Assembly (NCBI GenBank): GCA_021736305.1 | Contig: JAIPGD010000001.1 | Span: forward strand, 1-64,000 | Source of the DNA: Candidatus Izemoplasma sp. | Lineage (GTDB): Bacteria; Bacillota_I; Bacilli_A; Izemoplasmatales; Hujiaoplasmataceae | DNA: 64,000 nucleotides | Direction: 5' to 3' | Shown: piece after piece, positions 9,737 to 19,178 of the stretch | Position numbering within the stretch: the first letter of the stretch is position 1 | How the letters are laid out: each line of letters opens with the position of its first letter | Notes under the pieces: model-generated | Database searches by the model: none | The model's input: only the letters and a program-made list of their open reading frames with translations | Told to the model about the DNA's origin: nothing | Made by a program: the position numbers and the translations under genes

Positions 9737-10889
9737 ATATAATCGTGAATTAGATGAAACAAGAATCAACCAAGCTAAAAATCGCACGATTTCTTATGTA
9801 TTAGAAAACGTTGAAGCAAAACATTCAATCTTTTCTATCTTTAAACGTAGAAATGTTCGTTATGCATTATCATTTATGTCAGTAGTATTAGTAGTTATTG
9901 TTGGTTTTTCATTATTATTTAATTCTGGCGACACAAATTATAACCCTAATGTACCTACAGCTACTACACTTTCTAATTATGACCAACAAAAATTAGTTGA
10001 AACATCTTATATCTCAGGAAACATTATTATTAATAGTTTAGGTAATTCAATTCAACAATTAGCTTTAGCACAAAATACTACAAAGTTTGATACAAAAGCA
10101 GATGAGTTTAATTACTATTTCAATATGTTAAAACCATTTATCGATGATCAAGATTTTTCCGATTTTCAAGTTGTTGAACTTGAAAATAGTGAATATCAAT
10201 TAGAGATAAATTATCTAATAGGTAAGAAAAACTATGTATTTAGATTAGCAATTGAGGATTCAATTATTTCCGGAGAATTAGTTGTTGGAGATATTACTTT
10301 AATAGTAACTGGAACTATCTATAAAACTGATCAAGAAATAGAATTAGAATTACTAGCTAGTTCAGGTGAAGATTATATTAAAGTAGATTATAAGGCTGAA
10401 GTTGATTCTGAAGAAAGTGAAAAAACTTATGAAATTGAACAATATATTAATTCTGAATATGTTGAAAAAGAAGTTAAGATTTCTTTTGAAGCAGATGAAG
10501 TAAAAGTTGAAATTTCAGAAGGTGATAATGAGTATTTACTAGAAAAGATTATTGAAACTGATTCATATTACTATTATTTAGAATATGAAATTGATGGTAC
10601 TGAAGGCGAAGCCTATATTACAGAGCAATTAATAAACAATGTATATGTCTACAATTATCATATAGAAGAAGATGGTATTGAAAAAGATATTGAATTAGAT
10701 GACTATGAAGATGATGAAGATGATGAAGACGAAGAAGATGAAGAAGACGAAGAAGACGAAGAAGACGATGAAGGTGAAGAAGACATAGAAGATGATGAAG
10801 ACACTGAAGAAGACACTGAAGACGAAGAAGATACTGAATTAGAAGAAGATACTAAAGATGATGAAGACGACGACTCAGAAGAAGAATAA
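9729..10889 (+). CDS. Single-pass membrane protein, candidate anti-sigma factor with hyperacidic extracytoplasmic tail
   Basis: 8-nt overlap with the sigma gene; about 45 aa basic N-terminus, one TM (YALSFMSVVLVVIVGFSLLF), then about 250 aa acidic domain ending in a long D/E run. Confidence 0.65.
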   Translation: MNKYNRELDETRINQAKNRTISYVLENVEAKHSIFSIFKRRNVRYALSFMSVVLVVIVGFSLLFNSGDTNYNPNVPTATTLSNYDQQKLVETSYISGNIIINSLGNSIQQLALAQNTTKFDTKADEFNYYFNMLKPFIDDQDFSDFQVVELENSEYQLEINYLIGKKNYVFRLAIEDSIISGELVVGDITLIVTGTIYKTDQEIELELLASSGEDYIKVDYKAEVDSEESEKTYEIEQYINSEYVEKEVKISFEADEVKVEISEGDNEYLLEKIIETDSYYYYLEYEIDGTEGEAYITEQLINNVYVYNYHIEEDGIEKDIELDDYEDDEDDEDEEDEEDEEDEEDDEGEEDIEDDEDTEEDTEDEEDTELEEDTKDDEDDDSEEE

Positions 10890-10906
10890 ATATAAATTAA
10901 GTATTT

Positions 10907-10945
10907 TTGAGAATTATCAACACATTAATTGTATATATTAATGAA
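10907..10945 (+). promoter_or_regulatory. Candidate promoter of the lipoprotein gene, shared with 9085-9123
   Basis: TTGAGA-N16-TTGTATATATTAATGAA. Confidence 0.55.
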
Positions 10946-10968
10946 AGAGAAAACAGGAGGGCAAAAAA

Positions 10969-12234
10969 ATGAAAAAATTATTAGTATTTATTGGAGTATT
11001 ATTTACAGGTATAGCATTTGCTAGTTGTTCAGCTTTGGGCATAAGTGAAGGTGACCTTACACAATCAAAAGTATTATCAAGTAAAGATTCTTTAGCAACC
11101 TTATCATATTTATCAGCAAACTTTTTAGATATGAACGCACCTGAGGATACAACACAACCACTTAGTTTTATACCATTATCTGAAACAACAACTGAACCAA
11201 TGGATGAAACTGAAGTTGAAGAAAACCTTGAAGGTGTAAATGAATATTTAAGTTTATTAAAAACATTTATGACAAATGGTCCTGAAGAATTTGGCAGTGT
11301 AGAAAACCAAACATCAGACAGACCAGAATTTGATTATCTATTAAACATTAATGTTAATCAAGATGAATATAAACTATATTACAATGTTGATCTATTAAAC
11401 AGTGAAATTAACGGAATATTTATCATTGATGGTGTAGAATACGTTGTAGTAGCAACTTCAACTTTAGAGGGTATGGATGAATTATATGTACCTGAAACTG
11501 AAGAAGACGATGAAGATGAAGTAACTACTGAAGATGAAATTATAGATTCAACTGCAGATGCAACTACAGGTGATGGAACTTATGAAGATACAACTACTGA
11601 AGATACAACTACTGAAGATGCAACTACAGATGAAGCAACTACAGAAGATACAGCGTCTCAATTAGCTGAAACAGATGATGACGTTGATGATGACGAAGAC
11701 GATGAAGATGAAGTAGACGACGAAGACGAATATGATGACGAAGATGAAGCTGACGATGAAGCTGACGATGAAGATGAAACTGAAAGTAAAATGGTTTTAG
11801 TTGCTATGAACGGCGACGACAAAATTACTATCTCTTATGAATTAGAAGCAGAATCAGACGAAACAGAAATTAAATTTGAAATCACAAAAGAAATTAATGG
11901 CGTTACTTCTAATGTAATAATTGAAATCGAACAAGAAGAAGACGAATACAAAATCGAAATCTTTGAAGAAGGAAATTATTATGAATTCAAAATGGAAACA
12001 GAAGATGACGAAATCGAATACAAATTACAATATGAAGTAAATGGTGTACAAGGCGAAATCAAGATTACTGAAACAACAGATGAAGCTGGAAACATAATTT
12101 ATGAATATGAAATAGAAGAAGACGGGAAATATAAAGTTATCGAAAAAGAAGATGCATTAGACGAAGACGATGACGAAGATGAAGATGATGAAGACGAAGA
12201 AGACGAAGACGACGACGAAGAAGACGACGCATAA
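10969..12234 (+). CDS. Hyperacidic lipoprotein, paralogous to the extracytoplasmic part of the preceding membrane protein
   Basis: Lipobox AFASC; YKLQYEVNGVQGEIKITE..IIYEYEIEEDGKYKVIE aligns with YYLEYEIDGTEGEAYITE..YVYNYHIEEDGIEKDIE of the 9729-10889 product; D/E-rich tail. Confidence 0.75.
   Translation: MKKLLVFIGVLFTGIAFASCSALGISEGDLTQSKVLSSKDSLATLSYLSANFLDMNAPEDTTQPLSFIPLSETTTEPMDETEVEENLEGVNEYLSLLKTFMTNGPEEFGSVENQTSDRPEFDYLLNINVNQDEYKLYYNVDLLNSEINGIFIIDGVEYVVVATSTLEGMDELYVPETEEDDEDEVTTEDEIIDSTADATTGDGTYEDTTTEDTTTEDATTDEATTEDTASQLAETDDDVDDDEDDEDEVDDEDEYDDEDEADDEADDEDETESKMVLVAMNGDDKITISYELEAESDETEIKFEITKEINGVTSNVIIEIEQEEDEYKIEIFEEGNYYEFKMETEDDEIEYKLQYEVNGVQGEIKITETTDEAGNIIYEYEIEEDGKYKVIEKEDALDEDDDEDEDDEDEEDEDDDEEDDA
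11584..11655 (+). repeat. 15-nt coding tandem repeat (GAAGATACAACTACT), about 4-5 units
   Basis: Two exact copies at 11584-11598 and 11599-11613, then degenerate units. Confidence 0.85.
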
Positions 12235-12293
12235 ACAAAATAAGCAAAGTTATGACGAAATAACCACAACTAACTAATCCTAATTTTCATATA

Positions 12294-12332
12294 GAAAAGT
12301 CTCAGTGTAAAGCACTGAGGCTTTTCCTTTTA
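12294..12332 (+). terminator. Intrinsic terminator
   Basis: aaaagtctcagtgtaaagcactgaggcttttcctttt. Confidence 0.75.
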
Positions 12333-12442
12333 TATAGTTAAATCACTAATATATATTAAAAAAATAAATATAATTTATAAACATAATAAGTTGCTAAAAA
12401 AAGACATTTAAGTTATAATATCTTTTGTGAAAGGGGTAGTTT

Positions 12443-12964
12443 ATGAAGTTTTTAAAAGATAACTCTGTTTTAGATATTCAAGAAGCTAAACAAAAAGATG
12501 CAAAAGAAATTCTCGATTTTTTAAAACAAGTCCGTGAAGAATCTAAATTCCTTGTGTTAGATGATACTGGCATTAATAAAACACTTGAGGAACAAGAAGC
12601 TTATTTAGCCGATTTACGCAATAAAATAACATCAAAACTTTTTATTGGAAGAGTTGGTGGAGAAATTATTGCGAGTGGTGGTATATACCATCGCGAAGAA
12701 TCTATTGAAGGAAATGTTATATTAGATATTAATATATTAGCTGATTATTTAGGTTTAGGAACTGAAGAACACATTTTAAATCATGTTATAAACTATGCTC
12801 GAATTACAACTGAAATCAGTAGCATTGATATCTTAACAAGTAAAGATAATCAAGCAATGATTTCTATCTATAAAAAACTTGGATTTAAAGAATTAGATGT
12901 AGAAAATGAAGAACTTAGTCTTAACCCTAAAAATGAAGAGGTTGTTTATAGATTAACAATCTAG
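12443..12964 (+). CDS. GNAT-family N-acetyltransferase
   Basis: GNAT-like pattern (FIGRVGGEIIASGGIY...LTSKDNQAMISIYKKLGFKEL). Confidence 0.75.
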   Translation: MKFLKDNSVLDIQEAKQKDAKEILDFLKQVREESKFLVLDDTGINKTLEEQEAYLADLRNKITSKLFIGRVGGEIIASGGIYHREESIEGNVILDINILADYLGLGTEEHILNHVINYARITTEISSIDILTSKDNQAMISIYKKLGFKELDVENEELSLNPKNEEVVYRLTI

Positions 12965-13003
12965 TATATTACTAGATAACATAAACTAGAGAGGGCTGAT
13001 ATA

Positions 13004-13501
13004 ATGATATCAATGGATTTATTAAGAGGTTTTGAGAGTCGGATAGCTGCGATTCAAAAGCGGAGACCAACGAATTTAATTAAAATGAAATTACCACAAG
13101 GTTATGATGATGTTATTGCAATGTTTATTAAAGAAGAAAATGAAATTCTTTTTAATGATAAAGTATTTGATCAAGCAAATGAAGCTGATATAATGGCTGC
13201 GTTATTTCATGAAATACGTCACGCATATCAATGGCATCAAATTAACAATAAACAATCATCAAAAGAAAATAAGGAATTATTAGAAATTTGGGAAGAAGAG
13301 TTTCATAATAATATTCAACCTAATGAAGAAAACACTGAATATTATTATAATCGCAATATTGAAATTGATGCGATTGCTTATGCAGATACAAATATTAATA
13401 ATATTTATTTAACAAATTTACAGATTCCTGAAAGTATTAAAACTAAAGTTTTAGCGAGACAAGCTGAGATTAAAGATAATGATGATATAATTAAATTATA
13501 A
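13004..13501 (+). CDS. Putative zinc metallopeptidase (HExxH) of the ImmA/IrrE-like size class
   Basis: LFHEIRHAYQW motif and downstream EIDAIAYAD. Confidence 0.55.
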   Translation: MISMDLLRGFESRIAAIQKRRPTNLIKMKLPQGYDDVIAMFIKEENEILFNDKVFDQANEADIMAALFHEIRHAYQWHQINNKQSSKENKELLEIWEEEFHNNIQPNEENTEYYYNRNIEIDAIAYADTNINNIYLTNLQIPESIKTKVLARQAEIKDNDDIIKL

Positions 13502-13567
13502 AATCTTAATGATTTTATAATTTTTTTTTGCTATAATAGACTTATATTGAAAGAAGGAGGAAAAATA

Positions 13568-13729
13568 ATGAAAAAATATGTATGTGATGTATGTGGATAC
13601 ATCTATGATCCTGAAGTTGGCGATCCTGATGGAGGCGTTGAACCTGGAACTGCTTTTGAAGATATTCCTGAAGATTGGGTATGTCCTGAATGTGGAGTAA
13701 CTAAAGATAATTTTAGTCCTCTTGATTAA
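13568..13729 (+). CDS. Rubredoxin
   Basis: [44 protein letters not shown], two CxxCG motifs. Confidence 0.95.
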   Translation: MKKYVCDVCGYIYDPEVGDPDGGVEPGTAFEDIPEDWVCPECGVTKDNFSPLD

Positions 13730-13732
13730 TTT

Positions 13733-14134
13733 ATGAAAGATTTTTGGAAAGATTTTCGTGGTTTTATAACCAAGGGTAATGTGCTTGATTTAGCAATTGC
13801 CATAATTATTGGTACTGCCTTTAATCAAATCGTTAAATCACTTGTAAATGATATAGTAATGCCACTTGTTTCACTTTTATTTAAAGCGGATATGAGTAAC
13901 CTATATATTCTTTTACGAGGTGAAGCAAATTATATTGCTGGCGAATTAATCTTAAGTGAAGATGCTGTGTTATTAACCTACGGAAACTTCATAACTCAGA
14001 TTGTAAACTTCTTGATTATTGCTTTATCAATCTTTGTAGCTATTAAATTTGTTCAGAAAATGCATACTCGGATTGATGAATACAAGGGTAATCTTAATCC
14101 AGAAAAAGAAAATAATAAGGAAACTGGTAAATAA
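13733..14134 (+). CDS. mscL: Large-conductance mechanosensitive channel MscL
   Basis: FRGFITKGNVLDLAIAIIIGTAFNQIVKSLVNDIVMP. Confidence 0.93.
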   Translation: MKDFWKDFRGFITKGNVLDLAIAIIIGTAFNQIVKSLVNDIVMPLVSLLFKADMSNLYILLRGEANYIAGELILSEDAVLLTYGNFITQIVNFLIIALSIFVAIKFVQKMHTRIDEYKGNLNPEKENNKETGK

Positions 14135-14151
14135 TTTACCAGTTTTTTTTG
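14122..14151 (+). terminator. Intrinsic terminator
   Basis: actggtaaataatttaccagtttttttt, overlapping the mscL stop. Confidence 0.8.
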
Positions 14152-14231
14152 TTTCTAAACATATTTTTAATTATTGATTAAAGACAGTTTATATAGTAAA
14201 CTATAAACACTTGAGATTTAGGGAGAAAATA

Positions 14232-16889
14232 ATGAGGACTACTCTTCTTGTGGGCGCAATTGATTTTTGGTCACTGGTATTAGGGTTTTTTATTGCCGCA
14301 ATTGCTTTAGTGATAATTTATTCTATGGCGATTGAGCTTTTAAAACGCAATAAACAATTAAAAACTGAATCAGAATTTGAAAAATTTTCTAGTATAAGAG
14401 TACTAGAAAATTATACTGGTATGGCTTTTTCTTGTGATATTGACCGTGATTGGACAATGCGTTATTTATCTTCAAATACTTATCAGATTTTGGGATACAC
14501 AAATGAAGAGTTATTAGATAATTCAGTTATTTCTTATAATGAAATTATTCATCCGAAATACCGCAAATATGTTCACGAAAAATATGAAGAAGCAATTAGA
14601 AATCATGATGATGTGGTTATAGAATATAAAATAATTAATAAAGACAAACAAGAAATATGGGTTAGAGAAGAAGGCGTTATTATTTATGATAAGTTTAATA
14701 ACCCTCAATCGATAGAAGGCTTTATTTATAATATTACTGCGATTAAAGAATTACGTTATCAAAAGAACATCATAGAGTTAAGATATAATTCGCTTTTTGA
14801 TAGTATTGATTTTCCGATTGTTGTTATAAAAAAAGCTAAGATTGTTGATGTTAATCCTGCAGGATTAACCTTTTTTAGAGCTTCTACAAAATCAGATATG
14901 GTTGGTAAGGATCCAATGGATTTTATTGATAATCAATATCTTGAATTTTATGAAACTAGAATGAAAAGGCTAAAAGATACAAAAACCGCTAATTTATCTA
15001 CTAATTATAAATTTAAACGTTTAGATAACACTAAAGTAGTTGCGAATGTAACAGCTACACCTTACTTTGAAAAAGGTGAAATGATTGTTAATGCTATTAT
15101 TCTAGAAAAGGATAATCGTAATTCTTTTAATCAACAATTACGTAAAACCGAAAGAAGAAATCGTGATTTAATATTATATATGCATGAAGGTATAGGAGTT
15201 TTTCAAGTTATACCAGATGAATTAGATGGAAAACTAGTTTTCCAAAATAAACGCTTTAGTGAGTTTGTATATGGAAAATATCAAAATTTAATTTATAAAC
15301 GTTTTTCAGAGATTTTCCCTTCAACAAAAGAGAATGATTTACAAATTATTTTTGATCAAACTAGGGATAAACCGTATAAAAGAGAAGTAAGAAATACCGA
15401 AACTAATCGACATTACCAATTTTTATTTTATTTTAATCGTGAAAATGAATTGATAACCCAAATTACCGATTTAACTAAAGAAAAAGAGACAACCGAGAAG
15501 TATTTACAAGAGAAACAAAAGCTTGATGATATTTTAGAATCTACTGGAGTAAATCTATGGGAATGGAATTTAAGAAATGATAGTTTAAGTTTTGATGAGC
15601 GTTGGTTAAAATCTATGGGTTATAGTGATAAAGATTATAACCAATTTGATTTCTATTCTTTTGAAAAATTAATTCATAAAGATGATTATGATTATGCAAA
15701 AGCAGAATTAGTAAGATATTTTAGAAATGAAATTAAATTTTTTAGTTTAGAAGTTCGAATTAAAGATAAGTACGGACATTATCGTTATGGACTAATACGC
15801 GGAAAAGCTTCTGAATATAATCGCAAAGGAAGACCGATAGTAATTAATGGAACTTTCCAAGATACTACAGCTAATAAAGAAAAAGAAGCCGAGATTAAAT
15901 TTTTAAGTCTACACGATCATTTAACTAAATTATACAATTTGCGTGCTTATGAAAATGCAATAACTAAATTAGACAATAAGAAGTATTATCCTGTATCATT
16001 AGCTATAGCTGATGTAAACGGCTTAAAAGTGTTTAATGATGCCTTAAGTCATGCTGTGGGTGATAAATTATTGGTTAAAACTGCAAATATTTTTACTAAA
16101 AATTCTAAAGAAGCTGATTTTGTTGCGCGCATAGGTGGCGATGAATTCGTAATTATTATGCCAAATACAAGCAATGAACAAGCTAACAATCGTTTATTAA
16201 GAATTGAAAAAGAGCTTAATCAAGAAAAAATTGCTGATATACCAATTTCAATTTCTTTTGGGGTTGAAACAAAGACAAAGGAAGGTTTTACTTTAAAACA
16301 AATTAAGGATTTAGCTGATTCGAAAATGTACCAACAAAAATTCAGCGGAAAAGATACAAGATTACAAATTTTAGAACAAATCCTTGAAAACTTTTATAAA
16401 GCTAATCCTTTTGAAGAAAAAGTAGTGAATCAAGTAAATAAATTATCGCTTGAATTAATTAAAAAAATTACAGATAATCAAGAACTTATAAATGAAGTAG
16501 ATATAGCTAGTCAGTATTATAATATTGGAATTTTTTCAATTCGAGATGATGTATTCAATGATGTTCGTGAATTTGAAGAAAACCAAGAAATTGAATACAA
16601 AAAACATGTTGAGAATGGCTATCGGATTATGTTAGCTACATATAGATCAGAAAATATATCTAAAGCTATATTATATCATCATGAGAAATACAACGGAGAA
16701 GGATATCCAAGTGGTTTAAAAGGCAAGGATATACCTTTAACATCAAGAATTATTGCAATAGCGGCTACTTATGCTAGAAAGCAACTTTTAGGCGAGAAAA
16801 ATAAAGTAATATTCGCATATTTGAATTCTCAAAGAGATATATCCTTTGATCCTGAATTAGTTGATGAATTTATTAAAATGATAAAATAA
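14232..16889 (+). CDS. PAS-GGDEF protein with degenerate C-terminal HD-GYP-like domain
   Basis: Intact ARIGGDEF; C-terminal HD region reads YYNIGIF instead of HDIGK but keeps KHVENG, HHEKYNGEGYP. Start chosen at ATG after AGGGAG (ORF track begins at 14211). Confidence 0.85.
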   Translation: MRTTLLVGAIDFWSLVLGFFIAAIALVIIYSMAIELLKRNKQLKTESEFEKFSSIRVLENYTGMAFSCDIDRDWTMRYLSSNTYQILGYTNEELLDNSVISYNEIIHPKYRKYVHEKYEEAIRNHDDVVIEYKIINKDKQEIWVREEGVIIYDKFNNPQSIEGFIYNITAIKELRYQKNIIELRYNSLFDSIDFPIVVIKKAKIVDVNPAGLTFFRASTKSDMVGKDPMDFIDNQYLEFYETRMKRLKDTKTANLSTNYKFKRLDNTKVVANVTATPYFEKGEMIVNAIILEKDNRNSFNQQLRKTERRNRDLILYMHEGIGVFQVIPDELDGKLVFQNKRFSEFVYGKYQNLIYKRFSEIFPSTKENDLQIIFDQTRDKPYKREVRNTETNRHYQFLFYFNRENELITQITDLTKEKETTEKYLQEKQKLDDILESTGVNLWEWNLRNDSLSFDERWLKSMGYSDKDYNQFDFYSFEKLIHKDDYDYAKAELVRYFRNEIKFFSLEVRIKDKYGHYRYGLIRGKASEYNRKGRPIVINGTFQDTTANKEKEAEIKFLSLHDHLTKLYNLRAYENAITKLDNKKYYPVSLAIADVNGLKVFNDALSHAVGDKLLVKTANIFTKNSKEADFVARIGGDEFVIIMPNTSNEQANNRLLRIEKELNQEKIADIPISISFGVETKTKEGFTLKQIKDLADSKMYQQKFSGKDTRLQILEQILENFYKANPFEEKVVNQVNKLSLELIKKITDNQELINEVDIASQYYNIGIFSIRDDVFNDVREFEENQEIEYKKHVENGYRIMLATYRSENISKAILYHHEKYNGEGYPSGLKGKDIPLTSRIIAIAATYARKQLLGEKNKVIFAYLNSQRDISFDPELVDEFIKMIK

Positions 16890-16896
16890 CATAAAT

Positions 16897-16929
16897 AGAC
16901 CTGATAGTTTTTTGAAATCTATCAGGTCT
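16897..16929. terminator. Bidirectional intrinsic terminator between convergent genes
   Basis: agacctgatag-ttttttgaaat-ctatcaggtct flanked by A/T runs. Confidence 0.75.
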
Positions 16930-16934
16930 TGTTT

Positions 16935-19043
16935 TTATTTGATTGTTAATTCGTTTTGGTCGTAATCCAATGTGTATTTTTTTGAGGCTTCTAGTTCATC
17001 ATTAACTATTTTTCTCGCGATTAGCGATTCGATGTTATGTTGGATAAAACGCTTTAATGGTCTTGCACCATAATTTACATCAAATGCACTTTTTAAAATA
17101 TATTCTTTTAAATTTTTCGTAAAGGTAAAGTTAATTTTCTTTTCTTCAAGTCTTGTTTTTAGTTCAGTTAGTAATTTATCTACAATTTTAAGTTGAACAT
17201 CTTTATCTAATGGATTAAAGATGATTAATTCATCAATTCGATTGATAAATTCAGGTTTAAAGTTTTCTTTAACTAAAGCAATGACTTTATCTCTTGATTC
17301 ATGATTACCCTCAACTAAAAATCTAGAACCTAAATTTGATGTCATTATAATTATAGTGTTTCTAAAATCTACGACTCTTCCTTGTGAATCAGTTAAACGA
17401 CCATCATCTAATATTTGTAGCAATAGATTAAATACTTCTGTATGGGCTTTTTCAATTTCATCAAAAAGCACTATCGAATAAGGTTTTCTTCTGATTGCTT
17501 CGGTTAATTGTCCACCTTCATCATAACCAACATATCCTGGTGGGGCACCGATTAATCTTGAAACAGAATATTTTTCCATATATTCAGACATATCAATTCT
17601 TACAATATGTCTTTCACTGGCAAATAACTGTTCAGCTAACGCTTTTGCAAGTTCGGTTTTACCAACACCAGTTGGACCCAAAAACATAAATGAACCAATT
17701 GGACGATCTACGTTTTTTATACCTGCGCGTTGTCTAATTATTGCATCGCTAACAAGTTGAATAGCGTTTTCTTGACCAATTACTCTTTCTTGTAGGCGTT
17801 TATCTAAATTAACAAGTTTTTCTTTATCGCCTTCCATTAGTTTAGTTACTGGGATATTAGTCCATTTAGCTACAACTTCAGCAATGTCTTCTTCATTAAC
17901 TGATTCAGATATTAATTTATGATCACTTGAATTAGCTAATTCATTTATTTTACTTTCTAGTTCTGGAATGATTGAGTATTGAAGTTCTGCGGCCCGAGAA
18001 TAATTAGAATCATTAAAAGCGTTTTGTAATTCGTTCTTTAAGTTATCAAGCTTTGTTTTAAGTGTTTTAATTTCATTAAGTTCAGATTTCTCTCGTTCCC
18101 ATTCTTTAGTAATTGCTTTTTCTTTGCTTTTTAAAGTTTTTAATTCATCATTTAAAGTTTTTAATCTTGCTTTTGAACCTTTGTCGGTTTCTTTTTCTAA
18201 TGCGCGTTTTTCAATTTCTAGTTGCATTATCTTTCTAGTAATATCATCTAATTCAGCTGGCATTGAATCGATTTCCATTCTGATAGAAGCACTTGCTTCA
18301 TCGATTAAATCGATTGCTTTATCAGGTAAGAATCTATCAGTGATGTATCTATTAGAAAGAATAGCGGCTTGAATGATAGCTTCATCATGAATATGAACTC
18401 CATGATGCGTTTCAAATTTTTCTTTTAAACCACGTAGAATTGAGATTGTATCTTCAATTGAAGGTTCGCGAATTATAACTCTTTGAAGTCGTCTTTCTAA
18501 AGCTGAATCTTTTTCGATATATTTACGATATTCATTAAGTGTTGTTGCGCCAATAGTATGTAATTCTCCACGAGCTAACATCGGTTTAAGCATATTAGAA
18601 GCATCCATAGCTCCCTCTACTTTACCAGCGCCAACAATCATATGAATCTCATCAATAAATAGAATTATATTTCCTTGTGATTTTTTGATTTTATTTAAAA
18701 CAGCTTTTAATCTTTCTTCAAATTCACCTCTAAATTTAGCGCCAGCTACTAAAGCAGCTAAATCTAACTCATAGATGATTTTATCTTTTATTGTTAAGGG
18801 AACATCTTTATCGACAATTCTTTTTGCTAATCCTTCAACAATTGCAGTTTTACCAATTCCTGGTTCACCAATTAATACAGGATTATTTTTAGTTCTTCTT
18901 GAAAGGATTTTGATAATTCTCCGAATTTCTTCTTCACGACCAATTACAGGGTCAATTTTCCCTTCTTTAACTTGTTCGTTAATATTTCTGCCAAACTTAT
19001 CTAAAATGTTTTCGTCTGTTTCATAATTAGGTTGTTGTTGCAT
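16935..19043 (-). CDS. clpB: ClpB-type AAA+ disaggregase lacking the N-terminal Clp_N domain
   Basis: Two Walker A motifs ([18 protein letters not shown]), coiled-coil middle domain, 702 aa; starts just before NBD1. Confidence 0.93.
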   Translation of the reverse strand: MQQQPNYETDENILDKFGRNINEQVKEGKIDPVIGREEEIRRIIKILSRRTKNNPVLIGEPGIGKTAIVEGLAKRIVDKDVPLTIKDKIIYELDLAALVAGAKFRGEFEERLKAVLNKIKKSQGNIILFIDEIHMIVGAGKVEGAMDASNMLKPMLARGELHTIGATTLNEYRKYIEKDSALERRLQRVIIREPSIEDTISILRGLKEKFETHHGVHIHDEAIIQAAILSNRYITDRFLPDKAIDLIDEASASIRMEIDSMPAELDDITRKIMQLEIEKRALEKETDKGSKARLKTLNDELKTLKSKEKAITKEWEREKSELNEIKTLKTKLDNLKNELQNAFNDSNYSRAAELQYSIIPELESKINELANSSDHKLISESVNEEDIAEVVAKWTNIPVTKLMEGDKEKLVNLDKRLQERVIGQENAIQLVSDAIIRQRAGIKNVDRPIGSFMFLGPTGVGKTELAKALAEQLFASERHIVRIDMSEYMEKYSVSRLIGAPPGYVGYDEGGQLTEAIRRKPYSIVLFDEIEKAHTEVFNLLLQILDDGRLTDSQGRVVDFRNTIIIMTSNLGSRFLVEGNHESRDKVIALVKENFKPEFINRIDELIIFNPLDKDVQLKIVDKLLTELKTRLEEKKINFTFTKNLKEYILKSAFDVNYGARPLKRFIQHNIESLIARKIVNDELEASKKYTLDYDQNELTIK

Positions 19044-19085
19044 AGAGCACCTCCTTTTATTTCACAACTATTATACCGCAAACAA

Positions 19086-19112
19086 TTAGCACTGTCAATA
19101 ATAGAGTGCTAA
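19086..19112. promoter_or_regulatory. CIRCE operator (HrcA binding site) upstream of clpB
   Basis: TTAGCACTG-N9-GAGTGCTAA; on the minus strand TTGACA lies inside it, followed by TATAAT at 17 nt. Confidence 0.92.
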
Positions 19113-19178
19113 TTGATTAAATAATTGTTTTTTATAATAAAGATTGATATAATTGAAGTGAAGTTTTAGGAGGTAAGA

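Noticed and set aside
10700-10889. GAA/GAT-rich stretch considered as a CRISPR-like or satellite repeat
   Set aside because: It is a continuous coding D/E run without fixed-length repeat-spacer structure.
17495-19026. Plus-strand ORFs (17495-17689, 18124-18372, 18775-19026) within clpB
   Set aside because: Antisense shadow frames of conserved ClpB; no supporting start signals.
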